Positions 24,601 through 36,084 of a DNA stretch of 64,000 bases are shown here, piece by piece. The translations under genes and the position numbers were made by a program. Under the pieces are notes generated by a model. It was not told where the DNA came from. It saw only the letters and a program-made list of their open reading frames with translations, and did not search any database. Within the stretch, counting starts at the first letter, position 1, and each line of letters opens with the position of its first letter. This DNA comes from Plasmodiophora brassicae (taxonomy: Eukaryota > Endomyxa: Phytomyxea > Phytomyxea > Plasmodiophorida), in contig CP145417.1 of assembly GCA_036867785.1 (NCBI GenBank), forward strand, positions 496,001 through 560,000. Reading direction: 5' to 3'.

Positions 24601-27600
24601 GCACATCTACGCGGGCGGGAAATCAACGTATGTCGCGAAGACCTATCTGATGACATTGTCCTTTTAGGAGCCCCGGAACTGGACGCGTTGGGTATCAATC
24701 CAGCTACACAACTGAAGGAGATGTTAATCGAGGCAAATGGTCCTATCATCATCGAAGCGGATCCGACCCCGGAACGTCACGCCCCAGGTGGTCAAGGGAT
24801 CACGATGAGAGCGGTAAGACACCCGGAGGTAAGTGGAACAACTCGCGATCATGAGCCCCAATTGGACACCAATGATCCGGGTGACGACTATGATGTCGAA
24901 ATCGGAGAACACTCCGATACAGACGTGGACAGGGCAATAGACCGGATGATACAACGTGCAACTGACTCCGGTTTCCCTAACGATCAAGTCCCGCGTCTAC
25001 GCACAACTGTCAATCGACACAAAGACATATGGCGAACGAAGCTTGGCCGTGATCCACCTGCGAAAGTAAGTCCACTGAAACTACACTTCAAAGCAGATGC
25101 TCGTCCTGTTCGTTGCCGAACACGAAGGTATACCCTCGAACATCAAAAATTCATGGATGATCACGTAGGAACCTTGGCGGAAAACGATTTTGTGTACCGC
25201 AATCCGCACAGCAGGTACGCGTCGCCGTGTCTGGTCGTCGACAAGAAGGACACGGAGGTTCGCGGCCATCGGCTGACCGTCGACATCAATGAAGCCGTCA
25301 ACAAACAGACCGAACGCATTGCATGGCCGATGCCTCACATCGACATCATCCTGACCTACCTACGTTCCGCGACCATCTTCATGCTGTTCGATGCCTTTAA
25401 AGGCTATTGGCAATTTCCGTTGCACCCTGATTCGCAGGAGGCCTGCTCGTTCATGACGCACATCGCCACGTTTACACCCAGGCGCATCATCCAGGGAATC
25501 GCTGATTGCGTGTTTGCGTTCCAGGCGGGAATGCAACAGGTGTTGGGGAAACTTCTATATATCTGCGCCCTACTCTGGATCGACGATATCCTCGGCTACG
25601 TATCTGGATTCGGAGCCTACATGGACACACTCGAATCTCTTCTCAACGCTTTCGACGAGTTTGGAGTTAAACTCAACCCTGATCGCTGCCAGTTATATCT
25701 CACTTCAGTGACATGGTGCGGTCGCGTTATATCCGCTGATGGAGTGTCGTTCGATCGCTCGTATCTCAACGCCTTGCACGATCTATCAACTCCTATCACG
25801 GCTGCTGATCTCCAACAGTTCCTCTCGGGCCTCAATTGGGTCCGTTCTGTTATCCCTCAATTCGCGGCACATGTTCATCCGCTACAGGATCTACTTCTGT
25901 CCGCTTCTCGTTCTGTCAGCAGTCTGAAGAAATCACACCTACGTCGAGTTCGTTTAGCCGACATCGGCTGGACCACTGACCATCTCACCAGTTTCAATTC
26001 TCTGAAGCATCGTCTATCGGAGGCCATGACGCTGGCGCACCCCAAGGACGAATGGATCATGTGTCTCTTTCCGGATGCGAGTGACCGTTTCTGGTCTGTT
26101 TTCCTGTCGCAGATCCCTCCGGAAGATATTGATCTCCCGTACGGTGAGCAACACCACGAACCTTTGTCGTTCATCTCGGGGACATTCCGTGGTTCTCAAT
26201 TGAAGTGGGCGACCATTGAGAAGGAGGCCTACGCCATCATTGAAGGCTGCTATCGCCTCAGACACTTCATCTCTATGTCAAAGCTGGCACTTCGAATCTT
26301 CACAGACCACCGTAATTTGGTTTTCATTCTGAACCCAGCCTCGGTTGCACGAATTAGTCGGACGACCGGCGATCGCTTGGAGCGCTGGCGACTTCAGATT
26401 ATCGACCTAGATTTTCACATTGAGCACATTGCTGGGGAGGACAACGTTTGGGCCGACCTCGCCACGCGGTGGGGCGTCGCCCTGCAACCACTCTCCTCAT
26501 TTTCCCCTCCATCGTTCCGTTCTATTCGTCATATGGCAATTAATCTTGACTTCGACGATTACAAGATGACCGATGAGTTTATCTGGCCGTCTGTCGACGA
26601 GATTAGTAACGCTCAGACCGACTACATTCGCCAACACGACCTATCTGCCGTTTCCGATATTCTCCAACTCGAAGGGGACATGTCTCTCCACCTTAGCCCG
26701 GAATCTGGCTGGCGTACTCCAGACAATCAACTCTGGGTACCATCACATGCACTGCAGCTACGCATCGCAGTGATTTCACATATGGGACTGTCTGGTCATC
26801 AACCTGCTGCATCGACTATTTCGAGCATCGCACAACTCTTCTGGTGGCCTGATCTGGATTCCTTTGTTCGTGCATTTGTGGACAAATGCTTACACTGCCT
26901 ACGCAACAAAGATTCGATGATTCCCCGACCTTTTGGCACGGCTATGCATGCGGACAAGCCCAATAAGGTCATCCACTATGACTTTCTGTTCTTATCCAAA
27001 CCTCGTCCAGGCGATTCTCATCAACTTCGTTATGTTCTGGTTCTGAAGGACGACGCCACGGCATTCGTCGAGTTAATTCCTTGTCAATTCGCGGATCACA
27101 GCGTTGTCGCCGAATCTCTTCTGGATTGGTTCAAACGTTTCGGCATTGTTTTCCAACATGTCTCTGACCGCGGCACACACTTCAAAAACGCGGTTATCGC
27201 CGAGCTTAATAGCCGGTTACACTGCAACCATCATTTCACAACTGCCTACACACCTTGGGCGAACGGCACGGTTGAGGTTGTCAACAAGCGGCTTCTCTTT
27301 CTGCTGAAGTCCCTCCTCTCCGAGCTAAATCTTCCATTCCAGGATTGGCCGTATGTCCTTCCGCTGATCAACATGACGGTAAATCACACTGTTCGATCAA
27401 GTGTGGGCTACGCGCCTGTCACGATGTTTACGGGTTTGCCACCCTCGACACCTATCTCGATTATCTTCAACAAACGCATCGACGCGGTTATCGACGTACC
27501 GTTGACCCCTGACCGTCTCAAGGAAATGACGACGGAACTTATCGATTCTCTCGAGGACATGCACAAAGCAGTGGCACGTACACGCACCCATCTACGTGAT

Positions 27601-28520
27601 CTCAAGCAACGCGCCCGGCGTCGCCGACGCAATGTTCGCGAGATCAACTTCACGACGGGCGACTATGTTCTCGTGGCCAACCATGGCAAGCACTCCAAGT
27701 CCGAGTACAACTGGACTGGACCTGCCCAGATTATCGACACCATCAACGACTGGGTGTATCGAGTTCGAGATCTCTTGACTGATCGTATCTCAGATGTACA
27801 CGCCCAGCGCTTAATGTTCTATGCAGATGCGCACTTGAATGTCACCTCTTCCCTGAAGCACAACATCGCGCTCACCGGCGTGGCTTACCAAGTCAACGCA
27901 GTCGAGGACATTCGAGTCAACTCTACGTCAGGTGACACTGAACTACTGATCAACTGGATCGGATTCGATGCCACCGACAATTCATGGGAACCTTACTCGG
28001 TCATGGCGGCCGATGTTCCTGATATCGTCAGGGCCTTCCTCGAACGACAAGCCGAAGGAGACCCGCTCTGCTCACGACTGTTAGCAGATTTCTAACACGG
28101 GGAGTGTTCATCCAGAGTACCAGTACTCAGATGATGCTGCTCAGATGCTGCTGCCACCCGGTCACATGATCATGACCGTACTCGACCCCGCAGCGGCCCT
28201 TGCTGTGACGATCCTGTCCAAATACATCAGTTCGTTATATCACCAGGCGCCGACTCTTGCGACCGACCGCCCCCGTAGTGGGCAGCGGCGGCGTTAGCAC
28301 ACCAACAGAGACGTCGCGCGCGAGCCTGGGGATGTTCGCTGACAGGCAACGTGACGGCCATAACTGCGGCGTCTATGTGTTGCATTATTTTCATTCTATG
28401 ATCCACCACAGCGTTTGTAGAGTCGACCCAGAGAACATGCCACTCATTCGTTTGTGGTACCTTCACAAACTATTGGGTCACGAGTTATATTTCCTTTCAG
28501 GAACGTTGCGGAAGATCTAA
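18639..28520 (+). CDS. MULE transposase fused to Ulp1-type C48 peptidase (interrupted by a retrotransposon)
   Basis: Starts at the ATG 18639. Domains in order: acidic N-terminus; FAR1/FLYWCH-like zinc finger (C-N-F...C...Y-x-V-K-D...H-N-H-P, about 19180-19330); MULE DDE core with Asp in V-Q-L-D-G-G-A-K-M-N, Asp in L-I-A-D-E-A-L-A-F, the C-x-x-H in Q-C-T-K-H, and a likely Glu in N-Q-R-A-E-G (about 19740-20370); SWIM finger (P-S-C-T-C-T-D-F, then P-C-S-G-I-C-A-V after an intron, about 20730-20840); zinc knuckle C-R-L-C-M-x..H-R-S-G-K-R-C near 21390; acidic linker; then C48 peptidase with L-F-P-V-N, I-D-N-A-H-W (catalytic His), V-Y-L-Y-D-P-M (Asp) and Q-R-D-G-H-N-C-G-V-Y (Gln, Cys) at 28345-28380. 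Introns of about 50-67 bp keep the frame through the linker; one at 21880-21945 carries a TACTAAT branch-like site. The fusion is inferred from this continuity. Two genes remain possible. Confidence 0.65.
22966..23162 (+). repeat. 5' LTR of nested Ty3 element
   Basis: 197-bp direct repeat; starts TGTTCATCC and ends TTAGCACA. Mate at 28105-28301. Confidence 0.9.
28105..28301 (+). repeat. 3' LTR of nested Ty3 element
   Basis: Same 197-bp sequence as 22966-23162. A short purine stretch just upstream may serve as polypurine tract. Confidence 0.9.
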
Positions 28521-28831
28521 TACAACCTGGTTCTCTTCTCCACCAATAATGCAATATATGGGATCGCGTTGTGGTATAGAACAGCATCGTGAGGTGACTT
28601 GATGCACGAACTCCGGTTTCCGTGCGCGGTCAACGTCGGTCCAGCGCCCGCGCCTGACCGGTGACGAATGCTGACGAACGTAGGAAGAGACGACCGTGAC
28701 CCGAAAATCGAGCACCCTAAGCGTGATCGGCGGGATACAATCCGACGACCTTAACGCGCATTTGCCGCACACACCGTTCATAGCCATAGAGCAGCAACGT
28801 GAGGCGATCTGTGATGCACGGACACGGCTGG

Positions 28832-28946
28832 AGGCAAATCCGTGCTCATTGATTAATAGTAGGATTAATTGCGCGGGACGACAAGCGGGATTCGTCCCGC
28901 GGAACGAGAACCTGGTGTCGTCCCGCGGAACGCAAAAAGACGTCCC
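28832..28946 (-). repeat. Right terminal inverted repeat of the MULE
   Basis: Reverse complement of the left repeat with a few substitutions. The 9-bp duplication GCGCCAGAT follows immediately. Confidence 0.85.
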
Positions 28947-29051
28947 GCGCCAGATTCGGGTCCGACTTGCAACCGTCCACTGGGAGGCGTCCGCAGGCAC
29001 TAACAACAACGATAGCATGGCCATCGACGCAAACATGCATAGAAGCCGCAT

Positions 29052-29869
29052 AATAAGTGTACCGGTTGGGATCGTCACTACGTGTGTGTACACGAGTGTG
29101 AGGTTGACCCATCACATTTTCTTCCAGGAGCAGTGTATCGTTGACTGTCGTTGCTCGGGGCGTGGCATAGCTAGTACAGGTTGACTTCGTGGTCGGCTGC
29201 GTTGTCAACGGCAAACGAAGTCTCGACAGTGCTTCACCCGGAAATCATATCGGACATCCCGCATCCTCTTGTCGGATCATGGCGACCGAGCCGTCACGCC
29301 CCGGGCGCTCCCGACACCAAAGCAGTGATCTCTTATACTAAAACGGTAAAGCGTGTGCCCATACAAATCCTACGTGTCAGCGGGTGGGCAAACATCTACC
29401 TATTCTGGGTGACAAACCATGCATGCCATAATGACAAACATTTGCCATGGTAAAGGTGTGTGAAGAACTACCTGACAACGCTGGTGCACGACAGTGTGCG
29501 ATGGCTACCGATCACTCGGTGTATCGGATAGACATGAGAATGCTGACTGAGGACCAGGGCGTGGCTAGTGAAGGCCTTGATCTCGTAACGTGGCTTGGTG
29601 CCGGAAGGTGGCCCGGTGCCGGAAGGTGAGTGTCGTGAGTCATGGTGGTGGAGATGACTCATGACAGCCTGAACCGATTGCGTCACAGTCCATCACACTG
29701 CAAGCGGTTCGCACGCTCAACAGATCACCCATGGCCCATGGGCGTTGATGACGGACCTGCCGAAGACTACGTTGGATGTATGGTCGAACGATGTACTCAT
29801 TGTCAGGCGCGAAAGTTTCCAATGAGAGTATCACTTGCTGTGGCCGTTACCGGCACATCACTTTGCCAC
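29052..29869. other. Region upstream of the split lectin gene; no gene seen
   Basis: Presumed promoter side of LamG-lectin paralogue 1. Short open frames on both strands lack domain signal. It ends at the left arm of the foldback repeat. Confidence 0.4.
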
Positions 29870-29952
29870 CGTTGCCGACATTCCTGACGACCTACAGCAA
29901 TTATTCGTACGACACAACCTGACTTCCTATAACCGTGAGCTTGCGTTGCTAT

Positions 29953-30128
29953 TGTGACGTCCCAACGGTGATGGTATATCAGCCGTGTAGTATAATCGTC
30001 TGTGTCCCCGACCTGCAGCTCCCACGGACGCCGTGCGGACTCCGTGCGCACTCCGTGCATGTCCGTCATTCTTAGGGCGGCCTAGCCGGATCACAGCTAT
30101 TCTTGTCTTATAGCTTGGAGCCGGCACA
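29953..30128 (-). repeat. LTR (3' copy) of second Ty3 element
   Basis: 176-bp direct repeat, mate at 35042-35217. Confidence 0.9.
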
Positions 30129-33100
30129 TTCCCCTCCTTCAAAGAAATGCTCCTCCTTGCAGGTGTCTTCAGTGGTGGTGTATCCTAATCATGTCTTCTC
30201 CTTAATATAGTCTAATTAACATAATTAAGTCTCAATCTTCGTAGAACACAGTTTTGGCTTCTGTCGTCACATGGCCGTCGGCATTAAAATAACCCAGCGC
30301 GCATCCGGGAAAAAAGCATGACTAGCCTACTGGACTCCTTCCGCCTTAAGTAACTCCTTAACCTCATCAGCAAGGTGATGTTTCTCCTTCCTCATCCTGG
30401 CGGCATGGGCCTTCACCAGCTTCGGTACATCCATCGCCAACCTGCAGATTGGCTCCCATGAATCCTCCGCTTCAGAGAAACCCTTCCATCCGATCAACAA
30501 TTCCAATTCCCCTGTCTCCGGACTGTGCCTGCAGTCCTTGAAGACTTCAATGGCGAAACGCTCATTGTCATAATCCATCTGTCGCTTCAGTTCCTCAGTG
30601 GCATTCACTTTGCCATGTTCATAGAGGCGAACGCGGTCCCCGTGAACGGTTCGAGTGTCCGTCTCATTGAACATATTCCTCACCTCGTAGGTGCAGTTCT
30701 CGTGGCTATCAGTTATTTGATATAGGCCCCGCCACTTCATAAAGAGCTTCTTGCCCGGAACCTTACCCGGTTCAGGCAATCCGATGAGTACATAGTCACC
30801 GATCTGAAAGTTCGGTGCAGTTGCTCGTCGGTACGCGTCGCTCCTCTTCCTGTGTACGGCTCGGATTTTCTTCGATTGCTGCACTGCTCCCTTGTGCATT
30901 TCATTCAGCGACGTCTGCAATTGCATGACTAGCTCCTGAATATGCTCCTTTGAGAGTGTAGCTTCCCCATACTTCTCATCCCCTGGCCTCTTGAACACTT
31001 GCTTCAGCGGGTTGTCTGGTGGACGTCCCATCATCACTGTCACTGGCGCATTCCCGTTGGTACGCGCCTGCGACCTGTGATTGATCGTGTGTTCAATGTT
31101 GTGGTTCAACCATGGCCAATCGTATTTGTCCCACTGCAATTCAGACAGAAGTGCTCTGACTAGTTGCAAGTAGTTCCTGTTGATCACCTCAATTGATCCA
31201 TTACTGTAATGCCCATAGGCAACAGTCGGGTGATGAGCAAATCCACATCGACGCGCCAGTTCCTTCACAACGTTTGCCAGAAAGCAAGACGCCATGTCTG
31301 ACACCATCAACTCAAACGTTCCGAAGATAGCCCTCCATTCGAGCAGTGCCTCTACAGTGGTTTCCGCATTGGGTGTATGGTCAGGAGTAATCTTGACCAT
31401 GCCAGACAGATCATCCCTGATTATCAGGTTCCATTGCAGATCATGTCTTCCGCCCTTCTGAGCCGCCATCATGTATAGCCAATCCAAGTGAATCACCTGA
31501 TTCGGCCTAACACCATGAACAGCTGTTCCCAATGGCCTGGGAATCCTAACCCCGCCCCTTGTCGGTAGACAGTTCAAACACGCGTTGCAGAACGTCCTCA
31601 TGTCCTCATCGCAGTGTGCCCAATGGCAGAACTCCCCCAACTTCCTCAACGAGGCCTTCAGTCCTAGATGCCCACTGTTTCCGCCCGCATGAGCAATAGC
31701 GCATAGCTGCAGCTTCAGCTCGTTGCATTCGTCTGGTATGATCACCTGTCCCTTCCCTGTGACGAAGAGATCATCACCATTCTTCGGTCGTTTCGTTCCT
31801 CTGAGCCATTTCCTCTGAGCCTTACGGATTTCGTCCACGGTCGGCCATTGGAATTCCTTCCTTTGTAACGGCCGTACCCGATATCCGTCCTCAATTTGAA
31901 GCGTTATCCTCCTGATCGTGCGTACCTCTAGGTGCTGGTCATCAGGCCCACCGTCCGGTGCACCCCACCGCGTCATAAGATCCGACCACACATTGTCCTC
32001 CCCCGCAATGTGTTCAATGACGTAGTTGACCCTCTGTATGTCCAGTGCCCATCGTTGCAGTTTCTGCGCCGTTGGCTTTGACACGTCCGTTGGTGAGAAT
32101 ATCCTCACGAGATTCCTATGATCGGTAAACAAACGAAACTGCTCGTTGGTTGTAACGAGATAGTCCAGTTTGTCAATCCCATCCTTGATCGCGAACCCTT
32201 CCTTCTCCACCGTGGACCAGTTCCGCTCTGGGCCCGCGAACTTGTGTCCGACGAAACCCAGCGGTTCATGTCGCTGCCCATGCACTGGTTTACCCAAGTC
32301 CTCAGGCGGAATCTGTGTGACTACCGCCGCGCTGTTAACCTCATTTGCATCTGAGAATAGGCATTGGATCCGGTCCTTTCGCGGGTACGCTAGTTGGACC
32401 GTGTCCGCCACTGCCATCTTCAGTTTCTCGAATGCCAGCGCATGTTCGGGTGACCATCCATATTTGCACAATCGCACCCTCCTGGCAATGGCTTTCGTCC
32501 TGCCAGGTTGGTCCTTCATTGCATCCTCGTATATCCTCTGTAACAGGTGTACCTTCCTGTTGTACTCAGGGATGGACCTACTCATCCACTGAGTTGCCAT
32601 AAGGAATTGTTGCAAGTCCCTTGCCGTTCTCGGCTGTGGTATCGCCATTAAAGCCTCAATCCTAGCAGGATCGTGCCTTACCCCTTCTGGCGTGAATATC
32701 CTTCCACAGAACCGAACCTCTGTTGTGAAGAGCTCACACTTCTCCACGTTGAACTTGATGCTGTGCCGTTCGGCTAGCATCAGAGTCCGTTCCAACGTTC
32801 GGAACCAATCATCCTCCCTTTGGGCATGCCCCATTAGATCATCGATCCATATGATTAGTTTGTGGAACATAAGTTCCCCGAACACCTCAAACATCCTCCC
32901 TTGATACTGAGGGGCGGAGTTCATTCCCCCCTGCATCGACCTCGTTGGCTTATACACCCCCTTATCTGTCATGAAGGAGAAGATCTCCTGACACGCTTCA
33001 TCCAGCGGCATCATCCAGAAGCCTTTGAACGCGTCTAGCTTAAACCAGAACCTCGAGCCTGCCAGGTTCCTCAGTATCGCCTCCTGATGTGGCATAGGCC

Positions 33101-35041
33101 ACGCCACGGCGACACATTTGGCATTAACAGCTCTGAGATCAACACAGAACCGCTTTCCGCCCCCTGGCTTCGTCACCACCACCACCGGTGAAGCCCACTT
33201 CGCGTTGTAGTTTTCAACGACTAGGCCATACTTCTTCAATTGGGCGACGAATTCCTCCATGAAAGCACTGTCCTCCATACTGTACTTTCTGGCTCGGCAC
33301 CTGTAAGGTTCCGCATCCGGTTTCAGCTCCGTGACAAATGGTGTAACCCTGGCTGGACCATCAGGTCCAATGCTCATACGCCAAACGTCCCTATATCTTC
33401 TGACGAGTTTCCGAAGCGATTTCCCCATCGCTTGCGGTAGGCCATTCCTCAATGCGCGCTCGACCATCCCGTCCATCTCCCTTTCCAGGGAGTCTGTGGA
33501 ATCGGTTCCGATCCTCACATCCTCTGTTTCCTCTTCCTCCCCTTCCCAGAGAGGTGGCATCTCGTTTGCCATATTGTGCACTTCATCCATGACGTCATTC
33601 CCCTTCTTCGGCGTGCTCTTAATGAGTACGTCCAGGGCCTTCTTTGGGTGGATACCCAAGTCGTCCAACAGCCTCTCCCCTAGGATTATTTCCTTTTCAG
33701 GAATGTCCCATACAAGGCATCGGCGCCGGCGAGTGATCAGTTCGCCTGCCGTCGTCGTCAGTCCCAGATCCAGTATCATCACATGGTAGGCTGTGTGCTT
33801 CGTTTCTCGGTCTACCAGACAGAACGTTTCCGGCTTCTGGAGGTTCTCCATTGTTAACAATGGGTCCCGCTCCATTAGCTCGCGCGCTATGGTCAATGGC
33901 ATCAGAACGTCAACCGATGTCGCTCCACTGTCCAGAACCCCAACGTAGTCTTCCTCATGTCCGTTTACACGAACGACTACTTGGTCCCCTGTCCTCTGCG
34001 CCCCCTCCGACACTCTTCCTACCACTGGAAGCCATGGGTACTCTGACAAGTCGTCATCTTTATCAGATTTGGCCTTACGGGGTCCATCCCTTCCCGTTGG
34101 CCCCTTGCGGCGATCCTTCAGCAGGTCTGCGACCTGCTTCTTGGTAGGCTTCTTCGGGCAACGAAACGCTGGATGTCCAACCTCGTCACAGTTGAAACAT
34201 CGCAGGTCCTTCCGGTGTCGTTTCGTGTCCCGGCCTCCATCGCCTCCTTCATCCGTCTGCGCCCCTCGCTTCTTTGGGGTGGGTTTGACCTTTCCCTTCC
34301 CCTTGCCATCCTCACGTCCCGGCTCCATGTACAACATCGTCTCCTCATACGATGCAGCCCGTTCCTTCAGCACCCGATAGAATTCCAAAGGGTCCTTCTG
34401 GAGATCGGTCTGGCGCTTCATGACGAGGGTCCGCATGAGCGCTTGTAAACCGGATGGGCGCACAGCACCCAGTAGGTACTTGACCAGGTTCTTCCGTCCC
34501 TCGCGGGACGTGAAGAGGTCCTGCCACCCGTTGCGCGCGACCAATTCCTCGTACTGCTGCACGAGGTTCACGACCCTTGCCGCTGGTGTGGTGATGGTCA
34601 GCTTCATCGCCAGCTTCCGCATCTCCCGGTCGATGTTCGCGTCCGTCGAGCGATCCTGCTCCAGATGCCTCTTCATCCAGTCCATCAGGTCGCTCTCCGT
34701 CACCCCCTCGGCGTCCTTGCCGAGTTCCCACTTGCAGATCGCCCTGAGCAGACCGGGGTCGATCATACTCCTCACTGACCGCGGGATCTGGCCCTTGGCG
34801 TTCGGATCGTCCCGGAAGTGATTCCGATACGTCTTCAGCTCGGCCATGAACGTCGTGACGGCCTTGCGGTCCATGCTTTTCAAGGTCGGCGCCTTGTTCA
34901 TCTGCAGGACGATCGTTGAGCCTTGCACGCTCTGTCCTTGTTGTCGATCATCGACGTCATCTTCCAGCAGCATCTCCTGCGCGGTGGCCACCATCGCGTC
35001 CTTCTTTGAAACCTTCCCCGAAAGGATGTTCAAGAGATCTC

Positions 35042-35217
35042 TGTGACGTCCCAACGGTGATGGTATATCAGCCGTGTAGTATAATCGTCTGTGTCCCCGA
35101 CCTGCAGCTCCCACGGACGCCGTGCGGACTCCGTGCGCACTCCGTGCATGTCCGTCATTCTTAGGGCGGCCTAGCCGGATCACAGCTATTCTTGTCTTAT
35201 AGCTTGGAGCCGGCACA
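35042..35217 (-). repeat. LTR (5' copy) of second Ty3 element
   Basis: 176-bp direct repeat, mate at 29953-30128. The long open frame reads through it into flanking DNA, which is not part of the element's protein. Confidence 0.9.
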
Positions 35218-35582
35218 CTATGTCGTGACCATTCCGTCCAAATTCCCGTGCCAGGCCGCCCAGCTGTCTCAACTGCTGCAGTCCGTACGTTGAAGCAAAC
35301 ATGTCGCTCCCTGATAACCATTTCAAGCATTTCGACCAGGGGTCTGATTCCTGGTACAGCGGTCAAGTTACAACCTGGTCGAAATGCTTGAAATGGTTAT
35401 CAGGGAGCGACATGTTTGCTTCAACGGACTGCAGCAGTTGAGACATGTACAGCTGGGCGGCCTGGCACGGGAATTTGGACGGAATGGTCACGCCATAGCA
35501 GCGCCAGCTCACGGTTATAGGAAGTCAGGTTGCGTCGTACGAATAATTGCTGTAGGTCGTCAGGAATGTCGGCAACGGTTCG

Positions 35583-35700
35583 ACCCCTGGTCGAAATGCT
35601 TGAAATGGTTGTCAAGGAGCGACATCCCTTTTATCATGTTTGCTTCAACGGACTGCAGCAGTTGAGACAGCTGGGCGGCCTGGCACGGGATGTTGCCCTG
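35583..35700 (+). repeat. Third copy of the foldback arm, direct orientation
   Basis: Repeats the inner half of the right arm (GGTCGAAATGCTTGAAATGG through CTGGGCGGCCTGGCACGGGA) with a short insertion near 35630. It abuts the foldback directly, so the unit has been copied at least three times here. Confidence 0.75.
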
Positions 35701-36066
35701 GAGTTCAGTTCGAACGCCGGCGTTGTACGCAGGTTTCGCAGGGGCGTACGTACAATGGGGCCAGCAGTACCAGCGAGGCCGCAATGGTAATACCGATCAT
35801 GGACATCGGCCAACGCTATGCGCATGTTATCCAGCTTCGACAGTCTGATCTGCCGGCATCATCGCATGACCGGCATCTCCGTATACCGGACTGGTTCAGA
35901 CCCCATCATCTCCGTATACTGGACTGGACAGACCCCTTTTTGGACCCATGGCAGGTTCTTCCCGCTGCTCCACTGGCCGCGTACGCGGCCCGCGCCGTCA
36001 TAACCATGGACTGAGGCGTTCACTATCTGTCCATGCTGTACAGGTCAGCTGTGGATGCTGCTGTTG

Positions 36067-36084
36067 CCCCCCCCCCCCCCCCCC
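36067..36084 (+). repeat. Poly-C tract of about 18 bases
   Basis: Homopolymer C run in gene-poor DNA; length may be affected by sequencing error. Confidence 0.8.

Larger units (their letters stand above)
22966..28301 (+). mobile_element. Ty3/gypsy chromodomain LTR retrotransposon, nested in the MULE
   Basis: 5336 bp, bounded by 197-bp direct repeats with TG...CA ends that read identical by eye. Flanked by the 5-bp duplication CCAAC (22961-22965 and 28302-28306). One long gag-pol frame (about 23206-28095) has gag, a CCHC-like knuckle, aspartic protease (A-D-S-G-A-T), reverse transcriptase, RNase H, integrase and a C-terminal chromodomain (W-I-G-F-D...N-S-W-E-P). It looks whole, with no evident break. 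Identical LTRs and a clean duplication mean it is very young, and younger than the MULE it entered. Confidence 0.9.
18423..28946 (+). mobile_element. Mutator-like DNA transposon (MULE) with fused transposase-Ulp1 gene
   Basis: Bounded by ~115-bp inverted repeats (18423-18537 and 28832-28946), with tips beginning A/G-GGA. Flanked by the 9-bp direct duplication GCGCCAGAT (18414-18422 and 28947-28955), the usual MULE target-site length. Carries one large gene on the plus strand. Without the nested retrotransposon the element is about 5.2 kb. It sits in a LamG-lectin host gene. MULEs carrying Ulp1-like peptidases are known in plants, where the peptidase is usually a captured or separate gene. Confidence 0.85.
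16743..29051 (-). pseudogene. LamG + SUEL-lectin type I membrane protein, split by a transposon (paralogue 1)
   Basis: The 5' piece (ATG at 29051) encodes a signal peptide (M-L-S-L-L-L-V-P-A-D-A-S) and stops inside T-R-I-W-R. The rest (18422 to 16743) resumes at I-W-R-A-F-I-A-P and continues without a stop. It holds a concanavalin/LamG_3 domain (F-T-M-W-V-Y-L-D-P-W-N to L-Y-D-R-A-L), a SUEL/galactose-binding lectin domain (S-C-P-V-G-G, I-L-F-A-S-Y-G-T-P-Q-G-D-F, four cysteines), a Ser/Thr-rich stalk, one TM helix (G-G-C-A-A-G-L-I-L-A-I-I-I-A-C-C) and a short tail. A 63-bp last intron (16905-16967) leads to the tail ending S-T-V-E-F. The 10.5-kb Mutator-like element sits in the second half of exon 1 with a 9-bp duplication. 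The host frame is otherwise open on both sides, so the insertion looks young. Unless the element is excised or spliced out, the allele should not make the full protein. Confidence 0.8.
29953..35217 (-). mobile_element. Second Ty3/gypsy chromodomain LTR retrotransposon
   Basis: 5265 bp on the minus strand. Flanked by 176-bp direct repeats with TG...CA ends that read identical by eye. A 4-bp CTAT is found on both sides (29949-29952 and 35218-35221), possibly part of a target duplication. Its single long gag-pol frame has a CCHC knuckle (C-F-N-C-D-E-V-G-H-P-A-F-R-C), protease (L-D-S-G-A-T), reverse transcriptase, RNase H, HHCC/DDE integrase and a chromodomain (W-K-G-F-S...D-S-W-E-P). It looks whole. 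Related to, but clearly distinct from, the nested element in the MULE. It entered one arm of a foldback repeat and is young by its LTRs. Confidence 0.9.
29870..35578. repeat. Foldback (inverted) repeat, left arm split by the Ty3 element
   Basis: The left arm is 29870-29952 plus 35218 to about 35342; the right arm is about 35369-35578. They are near-perfect reverse complements over ~200 bp once the retrotransposon is discounted, with a short spacer (about 35343-35368). Landmarks: CCTGGTCGAAATGCTTGAAA on the inner side and CGGCAACGGT on the outer side. No open frame of note. It may be a foldback/MITE-like element or a head-to-head duplication. Confidence 0.8.

Noticed and set aside
35220-35366. 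N-terminal extension of the second Ty3 polyprotein through the LTR into flanking DNA
   Set aside because: It crosses the LTR and the foldback repeat, so it is a chance open frame and not part of the element.
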